This document shows positions 7,239-14,244 of a stretch of 32,969 bases of DNA, piece by piece. A model generated the notes under the pieces. That model saw only the letters and a program-made list of their open reading frames with translations. It did no database searches and was not told the origin of the DNA. The DNA lies in assembly GCA_047610385.1 (NCBI GenBank), contig JBLGAC010000044.1, positions 1 through 32,969 of the forward strand, in the 5' to 3' direction. A program made the translations under genes and the position numbers. Position 1 is the stretch's first letter, and each line of letters opens with the position of its first letter. The DNA comes from JBOCEF01 sp047610385. Lineage in GTDB: Bacteria > Pseudomonadota > Alphaproteobacteria > Rhodobacterales > Rhodobacteraceae.

Positions 7239-8336
7239 ATGTCCGCCGCCGAACACGACCGCATTCCCGAAATCGCGCTGGGATGGCTGGCGACAGGCAA
7301 GGGCGCTGCGCTTGCGACTGTGGTGCAGACCTGGGGCTCAGCGCCGCGGCCCACCGGCAGCCAGCTGGCGATATCCTCTGAGGCTGAGATCATGGGCTCC
7401 GTCTCTGGCGGCTGCGTCGAAGGTGCGGTGGTGGCCGAGGCCCTTGAGGCGCTGGAGGACGGGCGCCCGCGGATCATCGAATTTGGCGTCTCGGACAACG
7501 AAGCCTTCGCCGTGGGTCTTGCCTGCGGCGGCACGATCCGCATTCTGGTGGAACCGATCGGCACTGGCACCGGCCCGACGCGCGCCATGATCGAAGACCT
7601 GGTGGCCGCGCGCGCCGCCCGCCGCGCCATGGTCATCGCCGTGAACCCCACAACGTGGGAACGCCGTTTGATTGAACGCGGCGCGCCCGATCCGATGATC
7701 GATGCCGCGACTCGCGCCATGGACGGTGACAAGTCTGGGTTCCTGCCCAACGGAGACTGGTTTTTGGGCGTTCACAACCCGCCCTTGCGCATGGTGGTGG
7801 TCGGGGCGGTGCACATCGCCCAGGCGCTGATGCCGATGGCGCGGCTGGCAGGCTATGACGCGGTGCTGGTTGACCCGCGTGAGGCGTTTGGCGCCCAGGC
7901 GCGGTTCCCCGGTGATACGATCCTGCACGACTGGCCGGACGAGGCGCTGGCCAAACACGGTCTGGATGAACGCACCGCCGTGGTGACGCTGACCCATGAT
8001 CCCAAGCTTGACGATCCGGCGATCATGCAGGCGCTGAAGGCCCCGGTGTTTTATCTGGGGTGTCTTGGGTCCACGCGCACCCATGCCAAACGCGTCGTGC
8101 GGCTGCAGGAGGCGGGATTTTCCGCGGCGCAGATCGCGCGGATCCACGCGCCAGTCGGTCTGGACATCGGCGCCAAATCGCCCGCCGAAATCGCCGTGTC
8201 GATCATCGCCCAGATCACAGAGCGTCTGCGCCGCCCCGACACGCGCCCCGACACGCGCCCCGACACGCGCCCCGACACGCGCCCCGACACGCGCCCCGAC
8301 ACGCGCCCCGACACGCGCCCTGGGGCGTCAGCGTGA
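7239..8336 (+). CDS. XdhC/CoxF-family molybdenum-cofactor insertion protein
   Basis: A 365-residue cytoplasmic protein. XdhC-family proteins bind molybdenum cofactor, help its sulfuration and pass it to xanthine dehydrogenase or CO dehydrogenase-type enzymes. The N-terminal XdhC/CoxI domain has ALATVVQTWGSAPRPTGSQ and GSVSGGCVEGAVVAEA (about 20-80); the C-terminal Rossmann-like domain has RMVVVGAVHIAQALMPMARLAGYDAVLVDPR (about 185-215) and FYLGCLGSTRTHAKRVVRL. The ATG is backed by GGGAGA. The protein ends in a low-complexity tail of seven PDTR units after the normal family end (AEIAVSIIAQITERLRR), an unusual addition. The TGA overlaps the GTG of the MobA-like fusion by 4 bp. CoxD/E-like genes lie upstream on the same strand across the AT-rich gap. 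Confidence 0.93.
   Translation: MSAAEHDRIPEIALGWLATGKGAALATVVQTWGSAPRPTGSQLAISSEAEIMGSVSGGCVEGAVVAEALEALEDGRPRIIEFGVSDNEAFAVGLACGGTIRILVEPIGTGTGPTRAMIEDLVAARAARRAMVIAVNPTTWERRLIERGAPDPMIDAATRAMDGDKSGFLPNGDWFLGVHNPPLRMVVVGAVHIAQALMPMARLAGYDAVLVDPREAFGAQARFPGDTILHDWPDEALAKHGLDERTAVVTLTHDPKLDDPAIMQALKAPVFYLGCLGSTRTHAKRVVRLQEAGFSAAQIARIHAPVGLDIGAKSPAEIAVSIIAQITERLRRPDTRPDTRPDTRPDTRPDTRPDTRPDTRPGASA
8232..8315 (+). repeat. Seven perfect 12-bp tandem repeats in the XdhC-family tail (PDTR)
   Basis: The unit CGCCCCGACACG is repeated seven times without a mismatch, followed by a partial copy CGCCC (8316-8320). It encodes seven PDTR units at the extreme C-terminus. Perfect identity at the DNA level points to recent expansion by slippage. 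The period keeps the frame, so copy number could vary between strains without breaking the protein or the overlap with the next gene. Confidence 0.96.
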
Positions 8337-9973
8337 TCTTTGGTCCCACCGCGCTTGAGGACGCGGCCGGCGCAGTGCTGGCCCATTCGATGCGTGCGGG
8401 CGTCAAGCGGCTGAAAAAGGGCCTGCGCCTGACCCAAGCTGACATAGAGACCCTGCGCGACGCGGGCTTTGCCACCGTCACCACCGCGCGCCTTGGCCCT
8501 GATGATGTGGCCGAGGACGCCGCCGCTGCCGCCATCGGGCGGGCGCTGGTCCCGAACCCGGATGCGGCGGGGCTGTCGCTGGCGGCACCGTTCACCGGGC
8601 GGCTCAATGTCTATGCGCTGACCGGGGGGGTGATCCGGGTGGATGCGGCGCGGGTGAATGCGGTGAACGGGCTGCACGAAGCCGTGACGCTGGCGACGCT
8701 GCCCGATTATGCGCGCGTGCGGCCCCGGCAGATGGTGGCGACGGTCAAGATCATCCCCTATGCGGCCCCTGCCGCGGCGGTGGCGGCGGCAGGCGCGGCG
8801 CTGGCGGGGCTTAGCCCGGCCCTGCGCCTGCACCCGCCGCGGCTGCGCGGCGTCGGGCTGGTGCTGACGGCGACGCCAGGCATGAAGGTCGGCCTGCTGG
8901 ACAAGGGTGCCGAGGCAGTGCGCACGCGGCTGTCCGCGCTGGGTGTTGATCTGGCGGATGAACGGCGGGTGGACCATGACATCGGCGCGCTGGCCGGCGC
9001 GCTTGATGGGTTGGCGGGTGAGGCGGTGTTGATCCTGACAGGATCGGCGACCTCAGACCGTCATGATGTTGGCCCCGGCGCGGTGGAACGCGCGGGCGGG
9101 CATGTGGACCGGTTCGGCATGCCGGTTGATCCCGGCAACCTGATGTTTCTGGGAATGTTGCCTGGCCCTGCGGGCATGCGCCCGGTGATCGGCCTGCCGG
9201 GCTGCGTGCGGTCCCCCGCCCTCAACGGCGTTGATTGGGTGCTGGAGCGGATCATCTGCGGCCTGACTGTCACCGCGCAGGACATTGCGGGCATGGGGGT
9301 CGGCGGGTTGCTGAAAGAAATTCCGTCGCGTCCGCAGCCGCGCGCAGGCGGGGCGGCGGTGCCTGAACGGCCCGTCGTCTCAGCAATATTGCTGGCCGCG
9401 GGCGCGTCGCGACGCATGGGCGGGCGCGACAAGCTGTTGGAAGACGTCGGCGGAGAGCCCGCCCTGCGCCGCGCCGCCCGCGCGCTGATCGACAGCGCGG
9501 CCGATGAGGTGATTGCCGTGATCCGCGCGGGCGACGGTGCGCGGCGCGCGGCGCTGGCGGATCTGCCGCTGCGGATCACTGAGAACCCTGAGGCGGGCGA
9601 AGGCATGGCGTCGTCAATCCGTGCGGGGCTTGCGGCGCTTCGGCGCGATGCGGATGCGGCTGTGGTGGCGCTGGCGGACATGCCCGAAATCGGTGCTGAA
9701 CACATCGACCGGCTGCTGTCGGCCTTTGACCCCGCAGAGGGGCGCGCCATCTGCCGCGCCACGGATGCGGACGGGCGCCCGGGCCATCCGGTGCTGTTCG
9801 GGCGGCGGTTCTTTGAAAACCTCGCGCGGCTTTCCGGGGATGAAGGCGCGCGCGACATCCTGCGCGACAACGAAGACTACGTCGTTGACGTGGCAACCCC
9901 GGGGCGTGGCGCGCGGCTTGATCTGGACACGCCTGAGGCATGGGCCGCGTGGCGCGCGGGCGGTGGCGGCTGA
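8333..9973 (+). CDS. Molybdopterin-binding domain fused to MobA-like nucleotidyltransferase
   Basis: A 546-residue cytoplasmic fusion. The N-terminal part (about 1-335) resembles MoeA/MoaB-type molybdopterin-binding proteins, with LTGSATSDRHDVGP and PVIGLPGCVRSPALNG matching the end of that fold. From about residue 348 the MobA/MocA-type domain starts with VSAILLAAGASRRMGGRDKL, the nucleotide-binding loop of these enzymes, with ENPEAGEGMASSIRAG and ALADMPEIG further on. MocA-type enzymes add CMP to molybdopterin to form the MCD cofactor used by xanthine/CO dehydrogenase-type enzymes; that CTP is the substrate here is inferred from the XdhC neighbour. The GTG at 8333 overlaps the XdhC-family TGA (GTGA). 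An in-frame ATG at 8060 would lie inside that gene and is rejected. Confidence 0.91.
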   Translation: MIFGPTALEDAAGAVLAHSMRAGVKRLKKGLRLTQADIETLRDAGFATVTTARLGPDDVAEDAAAAAIGRALVPNPDAAGLSLAAPFTGRLNVYALTGGVIRVDAARVNAVNGLHEAVTLATLPDYARVRPRQMVATVKIIPYAAPAAAVAAAGAALAGLSPALRLHPPRLRGVGLVLTATPGMKVGLLDKGAEAVRTRLSALGVDLADERRVDHDIGALAGALDGLAGEAVLILTGSATSDRHDVGPGAVERAGGHVDRFGMPVDPGNLMFLGMLPGPAGMRPVIGLPGCVRSPALNGVDWVLERIICGLTVTAQDIAGMGVGGLLKEIPSRPQPRAGGAAVPERPVVSAILLAAGASRRMGGRDKLLEDVGGEPALRRAARALIDSAADEVIAVIRAGDGARRAALADLPLRITENPEAGEGMASSIRAGLAALRRDADAAVVALADMPEIGAEHIDRLLSAFDPAEGRAICRATDADGRPGHPVLFGRRFFENLARLSGDEGARDILRDNEDYVVDVATPGRGARLDLDTPEAWAAWRAGGGG

Positions 9974-10093
9974 ACCGGCGTCCTGCGCCGCAGCAGATCC
10001 ATGCGGCCGTGCCTTGACAGGCCCCGCCCCGCGGCTGACGGTGGATGGTAAGGCGCGCGTCAAGGCGTGGTGCCGGACCCCGTAGATGAATGG

Positions 10094-10115
10094 GCGCGCC
10101 GCCAAGGCGGCGCGC
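10094..10115 (+). promoter_or_regulatory. Perfect 10-bp palindrome just before the tauE ribosome binding site
   Basis: GCGCGCCGCC (10094-10103) and GGCGGCGCGC (10106-10115) are exact reverse complements around AA. The hairpin ends about four bases before the GAAAGGC ribosome binding site of the TauE gene (ATG at 10131). An isolated TTGACA lies at 10014-10019 but no good -10 box follows, so I do not call a promoter. The hairpin could be a translation-control element or a protein-binding site. Confidence 0.5.
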
Positions 10116-10130
10116 GGCGAAAGGCAGCGC

Positions 10131-11048
10131 ATGCAGATCTACCTGCCCATTGCAGAGGTGTCGGTGAACGCCTTTCTTCTGCTGGGCCTTGGCAGTGTGA
10201 TCGGCATTCTTTCGGGCCTGTTTGGCGTTGGCGGCGGGTTCCTTATGACGCCGCTGCTGATCCTGATCGGCATTCCGCCTGCGGTTGCGGTGGCGACGGG
10301 GGCGACGCAGATCGTCGGGTCCTCAGCATCCGGAGTGTTGGCGCATTGGCGGCGCAAAACTGTCGATTTCCGCATGGGACTGGTGCTGCTGGCGGGGGGT
10401 GTGCTCGGCTCGTTCCTTGGGGTGCGGCTGTTCACGATGCTGCGTGAAATGGGGCAGGTCGAACTGCTGGTCTCGCTTTGCTACGTGGTGTTCCTTGGGA
10501 TCGTTGGCGGGCTGATGTTCATCGAAAGCGTGGTGGCGCTGCGCCGTGCGCGCAATGGCACCCGCCGGATCGGCAAGCGCAGGCGCCACAACTGGGTGCA
10601 TGGGTTGCCGCTGAAAATGCGGTTCCGGGTCTCAAACCTTTATATCAGCGCGATCCCGCCGTTCGGCATCGGCCTGATGGTCGGTGTTCTGGCGGCGATC
10701 ATGGGGGTTGGCGGCGGCTTTGTGATGGTGCCCGCGATGATCTATCTGCTGGGCATGCCCACTGCGGTCGTGGTCGGGACCTCGTTGTTTCAGATCCTGT
10801 TCGTCACGGCTGTCACCACCATGCTGCACGCCACCCAGAACTACACGGTGGATCTGGCGCTGGCGCTTTTGCTGCTGGTCGGCGGCGTGATCGGTGCCCA
10901 GTTTGGCGCGCGGATCGGCATGCGCCTTAAGGCTGAGCAATTGCGCGTGGCGCTGGCGGGTCTGGTGCTGCTGGTGTGCTTCAAGCTGGCCTTTGATCTG
11001 GTGGCGCGCCCCGCTGAGCTGTTTTCAATTGCGGGAGCAACGGGATGA
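10131..11048 (+). CDS. TauE/SafE-family anion exporter-like membrane protein
   Basis: A 305-residue inner-membrane protein with about eight hydrophobic helices in two related halves. Each half carries the family glycine motif: GLFGVGGGFLMTPLL near the start and AIMGVGGGFVMVPAMIYL in the second half. TauE/SafE proteins are proposed exporters of sulfite, sulfoacetate or other sulfur-containing anions; the substrate here cannot be told. I chose ATG 10131 (MQIYLPIAEVSVN) because AAAGGC stands at the right distance and related proteins begin this way as I recall; the ATG at 10086 would add 15 charged residues encoded by the hairpin. The stop overlaps the ATG of the TIGR02186 gene (ATGA), which suggests the two act together. 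Confidence 0.9.
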   Translation: MQIYLPIAEVSVNAFLLLGLGSVIGILSGLFGVGGGFLMTPLLILIGIPPAVAVATGATQIVGSSASGVLAHWRRKTVDFRMGLVLLAGGVLGSFLGVRLFTMLREMGQVELLVSLCYVVFLGIVGGLMFIESVVALRRARNGTRRIGKRRRHNWVHGLPLKMRFRVSNLYISAIPPFGIGLMVGVLAAIMGVGGGFVMVPAMIYLLGMPTAVVVGTSLFQILFVTAVTTMLHATQNYTVDLALALLLLVGGVIGAQFGARIGMRLKAEQLRVALAGLVLLVCFKLAFDLVARPAELFSIAGATG

Positions 11049-11830
11049 CCGCGCTGCGTCTGATGGTGGCTGCCCTCACGCTCTCGGTCTGGGCGGGCGC
11101 GGTTCTGGCGCAGGCCAAGGATGGCGCTGAGGGCGGCATTGTCGCCGCCCTGTCGCAGAACCGCGTGTCGATCACGGCCAATTTCTCAGGCAGCCAGATA
11201 TTTGTATTCGGCGCGATCAAGGGCGCCGCCCCCGAGGGTGCCAAGCTAGAGGTGGTGCTGGCCATTGCCGGGCCCTCAGGCCCGGTCAAGGTGCGCCGCA
11301 AGGACCGGGTGGCAGGCATCTGGGTCAACCGCGACGAGGTGCTGGTGGATGAGGCACCGTCATTCTACGCCGTCGCCTCCACCGGGCCGCTGGACGAGGT
11401 GCTGAGCCACACTGACGATCTGCGCCACCGCATCGGCATCGACCATCTGGTGCGCCTGATCGGCGCCCCCGCAGATGTCGACGCGCCGGAGGATTTCCGT
11501 GAGGCGGTGATCCGCCTGCGCCGCGACGAAGGGCTTTACGTTGAATTGCCGGGCGTGATCCGCACGGTCGAAGACACCCTGTTTGCCGTCGACATCAAGC
11601 TGCCCGCCAACCTGGTGGAGGGCGATTACAGCGCCCGCGTTTTCCTGCTGCGCAACCGGGAAGTGGCCGATATCTTCGAGACCGACATCACCGTGCGCAA
11701 GGTGGGGCTGGAGCGCTGGATCTTCGCGCTGTCACGCGAAAACCCCGCCGCCTATGGGCTGCTGTCCATTGTGGTTGCGCTGCTTGCGGGGTGGGGCGCC
11801 TCCGAAGCGTTCAGATTGCTGCGCTCCTGA
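11045..11830 (+). CDS. TIGR02186/Alph_Pro_TM family membrane-anchored periplasmic protein
   Basis: A 261-residue protein with an N-terminal signal peptide (about 1-23, ending VLAQA), a large periplasmic domain of about 210 residues, and one C-terminal membrane helix (about 236-255, GLLSIVVALLAGWGASEAF) followed by a short positive tail. The periplasmic part has FSGSQIFVFGAIKG, a WVNRDEV stretch and FAVDIKLPANLVEGDYSARVFLLRN, all typical of this alphaproteobacterial family as I recall it. Its function is unknown. The 4-bp overlap with the TauE gene and the same-strand order suggest an accessory subunit for that exporter. A stem-loop follows 2 bases after the stop. No catalytic motif is visible. 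Confidence 0.85.
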   Translation: MTALRLMVAALTLSVWAGAVLAQAKDGAEGGIVAALSQNRVSITANFSGSQIFVFGAIKGAAPEGAKLEVVLAIAGPSGPVKVRRKDRVAGIWVNRDEVLVDEAPSFYAVASTGPLDEVLSHTDDLRHRIGIDHLVRLIGAPADVDAPEDFREAVIRLRRDEGLYVELPGVIRTVEDTLFAVDIKLPANLVEGDYSARVFLLRNREVADIFETDITVRKVGLERWIFALSRENPAAYGLLSIVVALLAGWGASEAFRLLRS

Positions 11831-11831
11831 A

Positions 11832-11867
11832 GCCCCTCCCCGGGGCGGGGCCCCTCGCCGGGGAGGG
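11832..11867 (+). terminator. GC-rich stem-loop after the TauE/TIGR02186 pair
   Basis: GCCCCTCCCCGG (11832-11843) pairs with CCGGGGAGGGC (about 11857-11867) with one unpaired C, directly after the TGA at 11828-11830. No T tract follows. It lies in the gap between converging genes and is the likely end signal or 3' stabiliser of the plus-strand transcript. The rest of the gap to 11992 shows nothing further. Confidence 0.5.
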
Positions 11868-11992
11868 CGAACTGGGGTGCAGCGCGGGGGCTGTGGCGCG
11901 CCTTGGCTGTCGCCAGCAGGCCCATCTGGCCTGGCAAAATATCCGTCGGAACGGTTGTGCGGTCTGCCGACGTTTTTGCCGGTCCGCGCGCC

Positions 11993-12652
11993 CTATCGCC
12001 CGACGCGCAGGTGCAGCGCCACCCCATGTCCGGCTATCACCGCCGGCCGCGCGCCAACGCGCGCCAGCCAGTTGCGCAAGTGGGCGAAGGGGGTAAGGTC
12101 CTGCTCCTGCTTTTCCCACAGGCTGGCCCAGGGCCAGATCGCCATGTCGGCGATGGAATACGCACCAGCCACATAATCGCGGTCCGCAAGCCGCTGGTCA
12201 AGCACGCCGTAAAGGCGTTTGGTTTCATTGCGATAGCGGTCCTGCGCATAGGGCAGCGCATTGGGCGGGTCCATATTCGGCGCATAGGCGAGGAAGTGAT
12301 GCGCTTGCCCCGCCATGGGTCCAAGGCCGCCCATCTGCCACATCAGCCACTGGTCGATCTCGATGCGGTCAAGCTCAGTCTCGCCATAGAAACGGCCGGT
12401 CTTGCGGGCGAGATATTGCAAGATGGCACCGGATTCGAAAATTGCGATGGGGGCGCCGTCTGGCCCCTCAGGGTCGATGATCGCGGGCATGCGGTTGTTG
12501 GGGGCGATCTTCAGGAAATCGGGCGCGAACTGTTCACCCTTGCCGATGTTCACCAGATTGACCGTGTAGGGCAGCGCCAATTCCTCCAGCGCGATGGAGA
12601 TCTTCCAGCCGTTGGGGGTGGGCCAGTAAAAAAGCTCAATGGGCGCCTGCAT
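11993..12652 (-). CDS. Glutathione S-transferase, Nu-class (YfcG-like)
   Basis: A 219-residue cytoplasmic enzyme. The N-terminal thioredoxin-like domain (about 4-86) has WPTPNGWKISIALEE, with the TPN motif (Thr12-Asn14) typical of Nu-class YfcG-type transferases, then APNNRMPAI and FESGAILQYLA (Glu73-Ser74, the gamma-glutamyl contact). The all-helical C-terminal domain includes DYVAGAYSIADMAIWPW. Family members bind glutathione or its disulfide and often have disulfide-bond reductase activity. The ATG at 12652 has GGAG six bases upstream, but that site is inside one arm of a strong inverted repeat. A second in-frame ATG in the loop of that repeat would add eight residues (MFIDPEHS). The alpha/beta hydrolase lies 154 bp upstream on the same strand, behind a terminator-like hairpin. 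Confidence 0.93.
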   Translation of the reverse strand: MQAPIELFYWPTPNGWKISIALEELALPYTVNLVNIGKGEQFAPDFLKIAPNNRMPAIIDPEGPDGAPIAIFESGAILQYLARKTGRFYGETELDRIEIDQWLMWQMGGLGPMAGQAHHFLAYAPNMDPPNALPYAQDRYRNETKRLYGVLDQRLADRDYVAGAYSIADMAIWPWASLWEKQEQDLTPFAHLRNWLARVGARPAVIAGHGVALHLRVGR

Positions 12653-12658
12653 GCTGTG

Positions 12659-12690
12659 CTCCGGGTCGATGAACATGGATCGACCCGGAG
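12659..12690 (-). promoter_or_regulatory. 12-bp inverted repeat containing the GST ribosome binding site
   Basis: CTCCGGGTCGAT (12659-12670) and ATCGACCCGGAG (12679-12690) are perfect reverse complements around an 8-base spacer. Read on the minus strand, the second arm contains GGAG (12662-12659), the ribosome binding site for the ATG at 12652, so the hairpin would hide it. The loop contains another in-frame ATG. It could be a translation-control hairpin or a repressor operator. Confidence 0.6.
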
Positions 12691-12733
12691 GATGGGCGTG
12701 CGCGGCGCTGAGGGCAAGGGGCGGAGGTGCGGG

Positions 12734-12771
12734 GCCGGGCTCGGGGGAGCAAGGCCCCCCGCTCGCCCGGC
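12734..12771 (-). terminator. GC-rich stem-loop after the alpha/beta hydrolase gene
   Basis: GCCGGGC (12734-12740) pairs with GCCCGGC (12765-12771), and inside it CGGGGG (12742-12747) pairs with CCCCCG (12756-12761). It sits 36 bases past the hydrolase stop, before the GST gene. No T run follows in either direction, so termination is only probable. Confidence 0.45.
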
Positions 12772-12806
12772 CGCGGCGCACCAGGGCGCAGAGGAGGTGC
12801 GAGGCT

Positions 12807-13937
12807 TCAGGCGGGGGCGTCCATCGCGCCGCCGTCATGGGCTTGGGGTGCGGACGCGCCGGCCAGGCGGCTCCAACGTGGATGCAAATCGGTGGGGGCA
12901 CCGCTGCGGCGCAGGGCCTCAGGCGACCAGCGGGCGCGGTCGCGCAGCATGGTGGACCACAGACGCATGGAACCCTCACGCTGATAAAACCCCCGATGGC
13001 AAATCGGCCCAGGCGCGGCGCCGAGCATGAGGCCACGGCCCGCCAGAAACGCTTCGTGCGCAGGGTTGTCGATCTGCAGGTCGATCCAGTTGCCCGCCCG
13101 CGCGCCCAGCCCCGCGCGCCCCAGCGCGCCGGGGCGGCCATGCATGGGGGTGGGCGCGGCCGCTTCGAACATCGCGTCGAACAGGTCATTGTGCCGGGCG
13201 ATTATGTTGATCACCTCAGCCCCGCCGGGGCGGTCGCGCGGCAGAAGGCGCCGCGCGGTGACGGCATGTTCCGCCGCGCCCAGCAGAATCGCGCGCCCCG
13301 CGCCGGGCGCCGACAGCGCATGCAGCGCCGCGCGTGCGCCCAGCGAATGGGCGAGCATGTCGACGGTCAGGTCGGGGCGCGCCTCATGGATCACCTCAAT
13401 CAAGGCGCCGAGGCAGCGGCCCGCTTCGGCGGCACGCTCATACACCTGCGCGAATCCCAGATCGGGCACCAAGCGCCATGCGGCGGCGCGCAAAGCGGCG
13501 GTGATCACGCGCCGTGCCATCGGCGCACCGGCTGCAATGGATGCTGCGCCATTGCTGAGGTCGGCGGTCATGGCCTTGATGCCAATCTGCGGCGCGTTTT
13601 TGGTGCCAGTGGCGCGCGGCCATGAAAAAAGGCGCGTGCCAGATGCCCGCGCCTCCCAACCAAATGCTATGCAAAGCCCGTCTTGTCGGCCCTGCGGGCT
13701 GAATCCGAGCCGCGCGGGCCATGCTCTCGGGTTTCGTGCGCAGAACAGCGTGTCATGCGGATCGTGGCACCCGCGCCCCGGTTCAAACCGGAACCCGTGG
13801 ATCAGCGCGGCCACCGGCGCGCCTTGTGGCACGCGGTCCAGCGCGGCCATCAGCCCTGCCGCCGCCTGCGCGCCGCCCGCTTCCCCCCCAGGGGTGCGAA
13901 GCGTCAGGCCCTCTCGTCTCACCGTCACATGGATCAC
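12807..13937 (-). CDS. Alpha/beta hydrolase, esterase-like
   Basis: A protein of 376 residues from the chosen GTG start. The central motif DMLAHSLGARAALHAL matches the nucleophile elbow of alpha/beta hydrolases, with Ser198 as the likely nucleophile, and VAALIHGFRFEPG is the usual oxyanion-loop strand near residue 40. After the Ser come an Asp/His-containing region (IIARHNDLFDAMFEA) and a RAGNWIDLQIDNPAHEAF stretch with a candidate catalytic His. The substrate is unknown; no signal peptide is seen. The start is uncertain: GTG 13937 opens VIHVTVRREGLTLR, a sensible first strand, but has only a weak G-rich site; the ATG at 14042 would add 35 poorly protein-like residues. It is divergent from metZ. 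Confidence 0.72.
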   Translation of the reverse strand: MIHVTVRREGLTLRTPGGEAGGAQAAAGLMAALDRVPQGAPVAALIHGFRFEPGRGCHDPHDTLFCARNPRAWPARLGFSPQGRQDGLCIAFGWEARASGTRLFSWPRATGTKNAPQIGIKAMTADLSNGAASIAAGAPMARRVITAALRAAAWRLVPDLGFAQVYERAAEAGRCLGALIEVIHEARPDLTVDMLAHSLGARAALHALSAPGAGRAILLGAAEHAVTARRLLPRDRPGGAEVINIIARHNDLFDAMFEAAAPTPMHGRPGALGRAGLGARAGNWIDLQIDNPAHEAFLAGRGLMLGAAPGPICHRGFYQREGSMRLWSTMLRDRARWSPEALRRSGAPTDLHPRWSRLAGASAPQAHDGGAMDAPA

Positions 13938-14068
13938 GGCCAAGGACTTGCCCCCCAAAAAACAACGCGCAGTCCGACATGGACGCTCATGGACACTCGA
14001 TGCCGCCATATGACGACATGCGCGTTGCAAACCCGTGAACATCGCGGAACATCGTCATTGCCAAGGGG

Positions 14069-14097
14069 TTGACCGGGCGGCTGCCTGGGCGTAATTC
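14069..14097 (+). promoter_or_regulatory. Sigma70-type promoter of metZ
   Basis: TTGACC (14069-14074) and TAATTC (14092-14097) are separated by 17 bases, the ideal spacing. A transcript would begin near 14104, only a couple of bases before the SAM-II riboswitch stem at 14106, which strongly supports both calls. Confidence 0.8.
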
Positions 14098-14105
14098 AAA
14101 AGCAT

Positions 14106-14159
14106 CGTGGCGATTTGTGACCGGATTGCGGGCCACGTTAAACATTCCGCTAAAAGGTC
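14106..14159 (+). promoter_or_regulatory. SAM-II riboswitch
   Basis: The P1 stem is CGTGGC (14106-14111) with GCCACG (14132-14137). Its loop carries GATTTG, GACCGG and ATTGC, and the 3' side has GTTAAACATTCCGCTAAAAGG. These are the conserved blocks of the SAM-II (metA) motif, in the right order and spacing. GACC (14119-14122) can pair with GGTC (14156-14159) to make the pseudoknot. SAM-II elements bind S-adenosylmethionine and turn off methionine-biosynthesis genes in alphaproteobacteria. Here the element lies about 85 bases before the metZ ATG. Confidence 0.92.
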
Positions 14160-14188
14160 GGGTCCGCGCGGGTCATGCCGCGCGCCCG
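14159..14188 (+). promoter_or_regulatory. GC-rich hairpin directly after the SAM-II element
   Basis: CGGG(TC)CGCGCGG (14159-14171) pairs with CCGCGCGCCCG (14178-14188), with a two-base bulge and the loop GTCATG. It begins on the last base of the riboswitch pseudoknot. No T tract follows, so it is not a plain terminator; it might be part of the switching structure or a pause site. The metZ ribosome binding site AGGA is further away at 14233-14236. Confidence 0.5.
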
Positions 14189-14244
14189 ATCAGACGGTCG
14201 GGGCGCAGACGCAAAGGCCGGGGCCGCGGCTCAGGATCCATTAT

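Noticed and set aside
7063..7590. A 175-codon plus-strand frame overlapping the start of the XdhC-family gene
   Set aside because: Out of frame with a well-supported gene, Trp/Arg/Ala-rich and without motif; its first codons only read through the AT-rich leader.
8232..8320. CRISPR-like array
   Set aside because: The 12-bp units are directly adjacent with no spacers and are in frame within a gene.
8060..8332. N-terminal extension of the molybdopterin-binding/MobA-like fusion to an ATG at 8060
   Set aside because: It would lie wholly inside the XdhC-family gene and read its repeat as an APRH array; the GTG at 8333 with a GTGA overlap is the natural start.
12639..13625. A 328-codon open frame on the plus strand over the GST and hydrolase genes
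   Set aside because: Low-complexity Arg/Gly/Ala translation with no family motif, opposite a gene with a clear nucleophile elbow.
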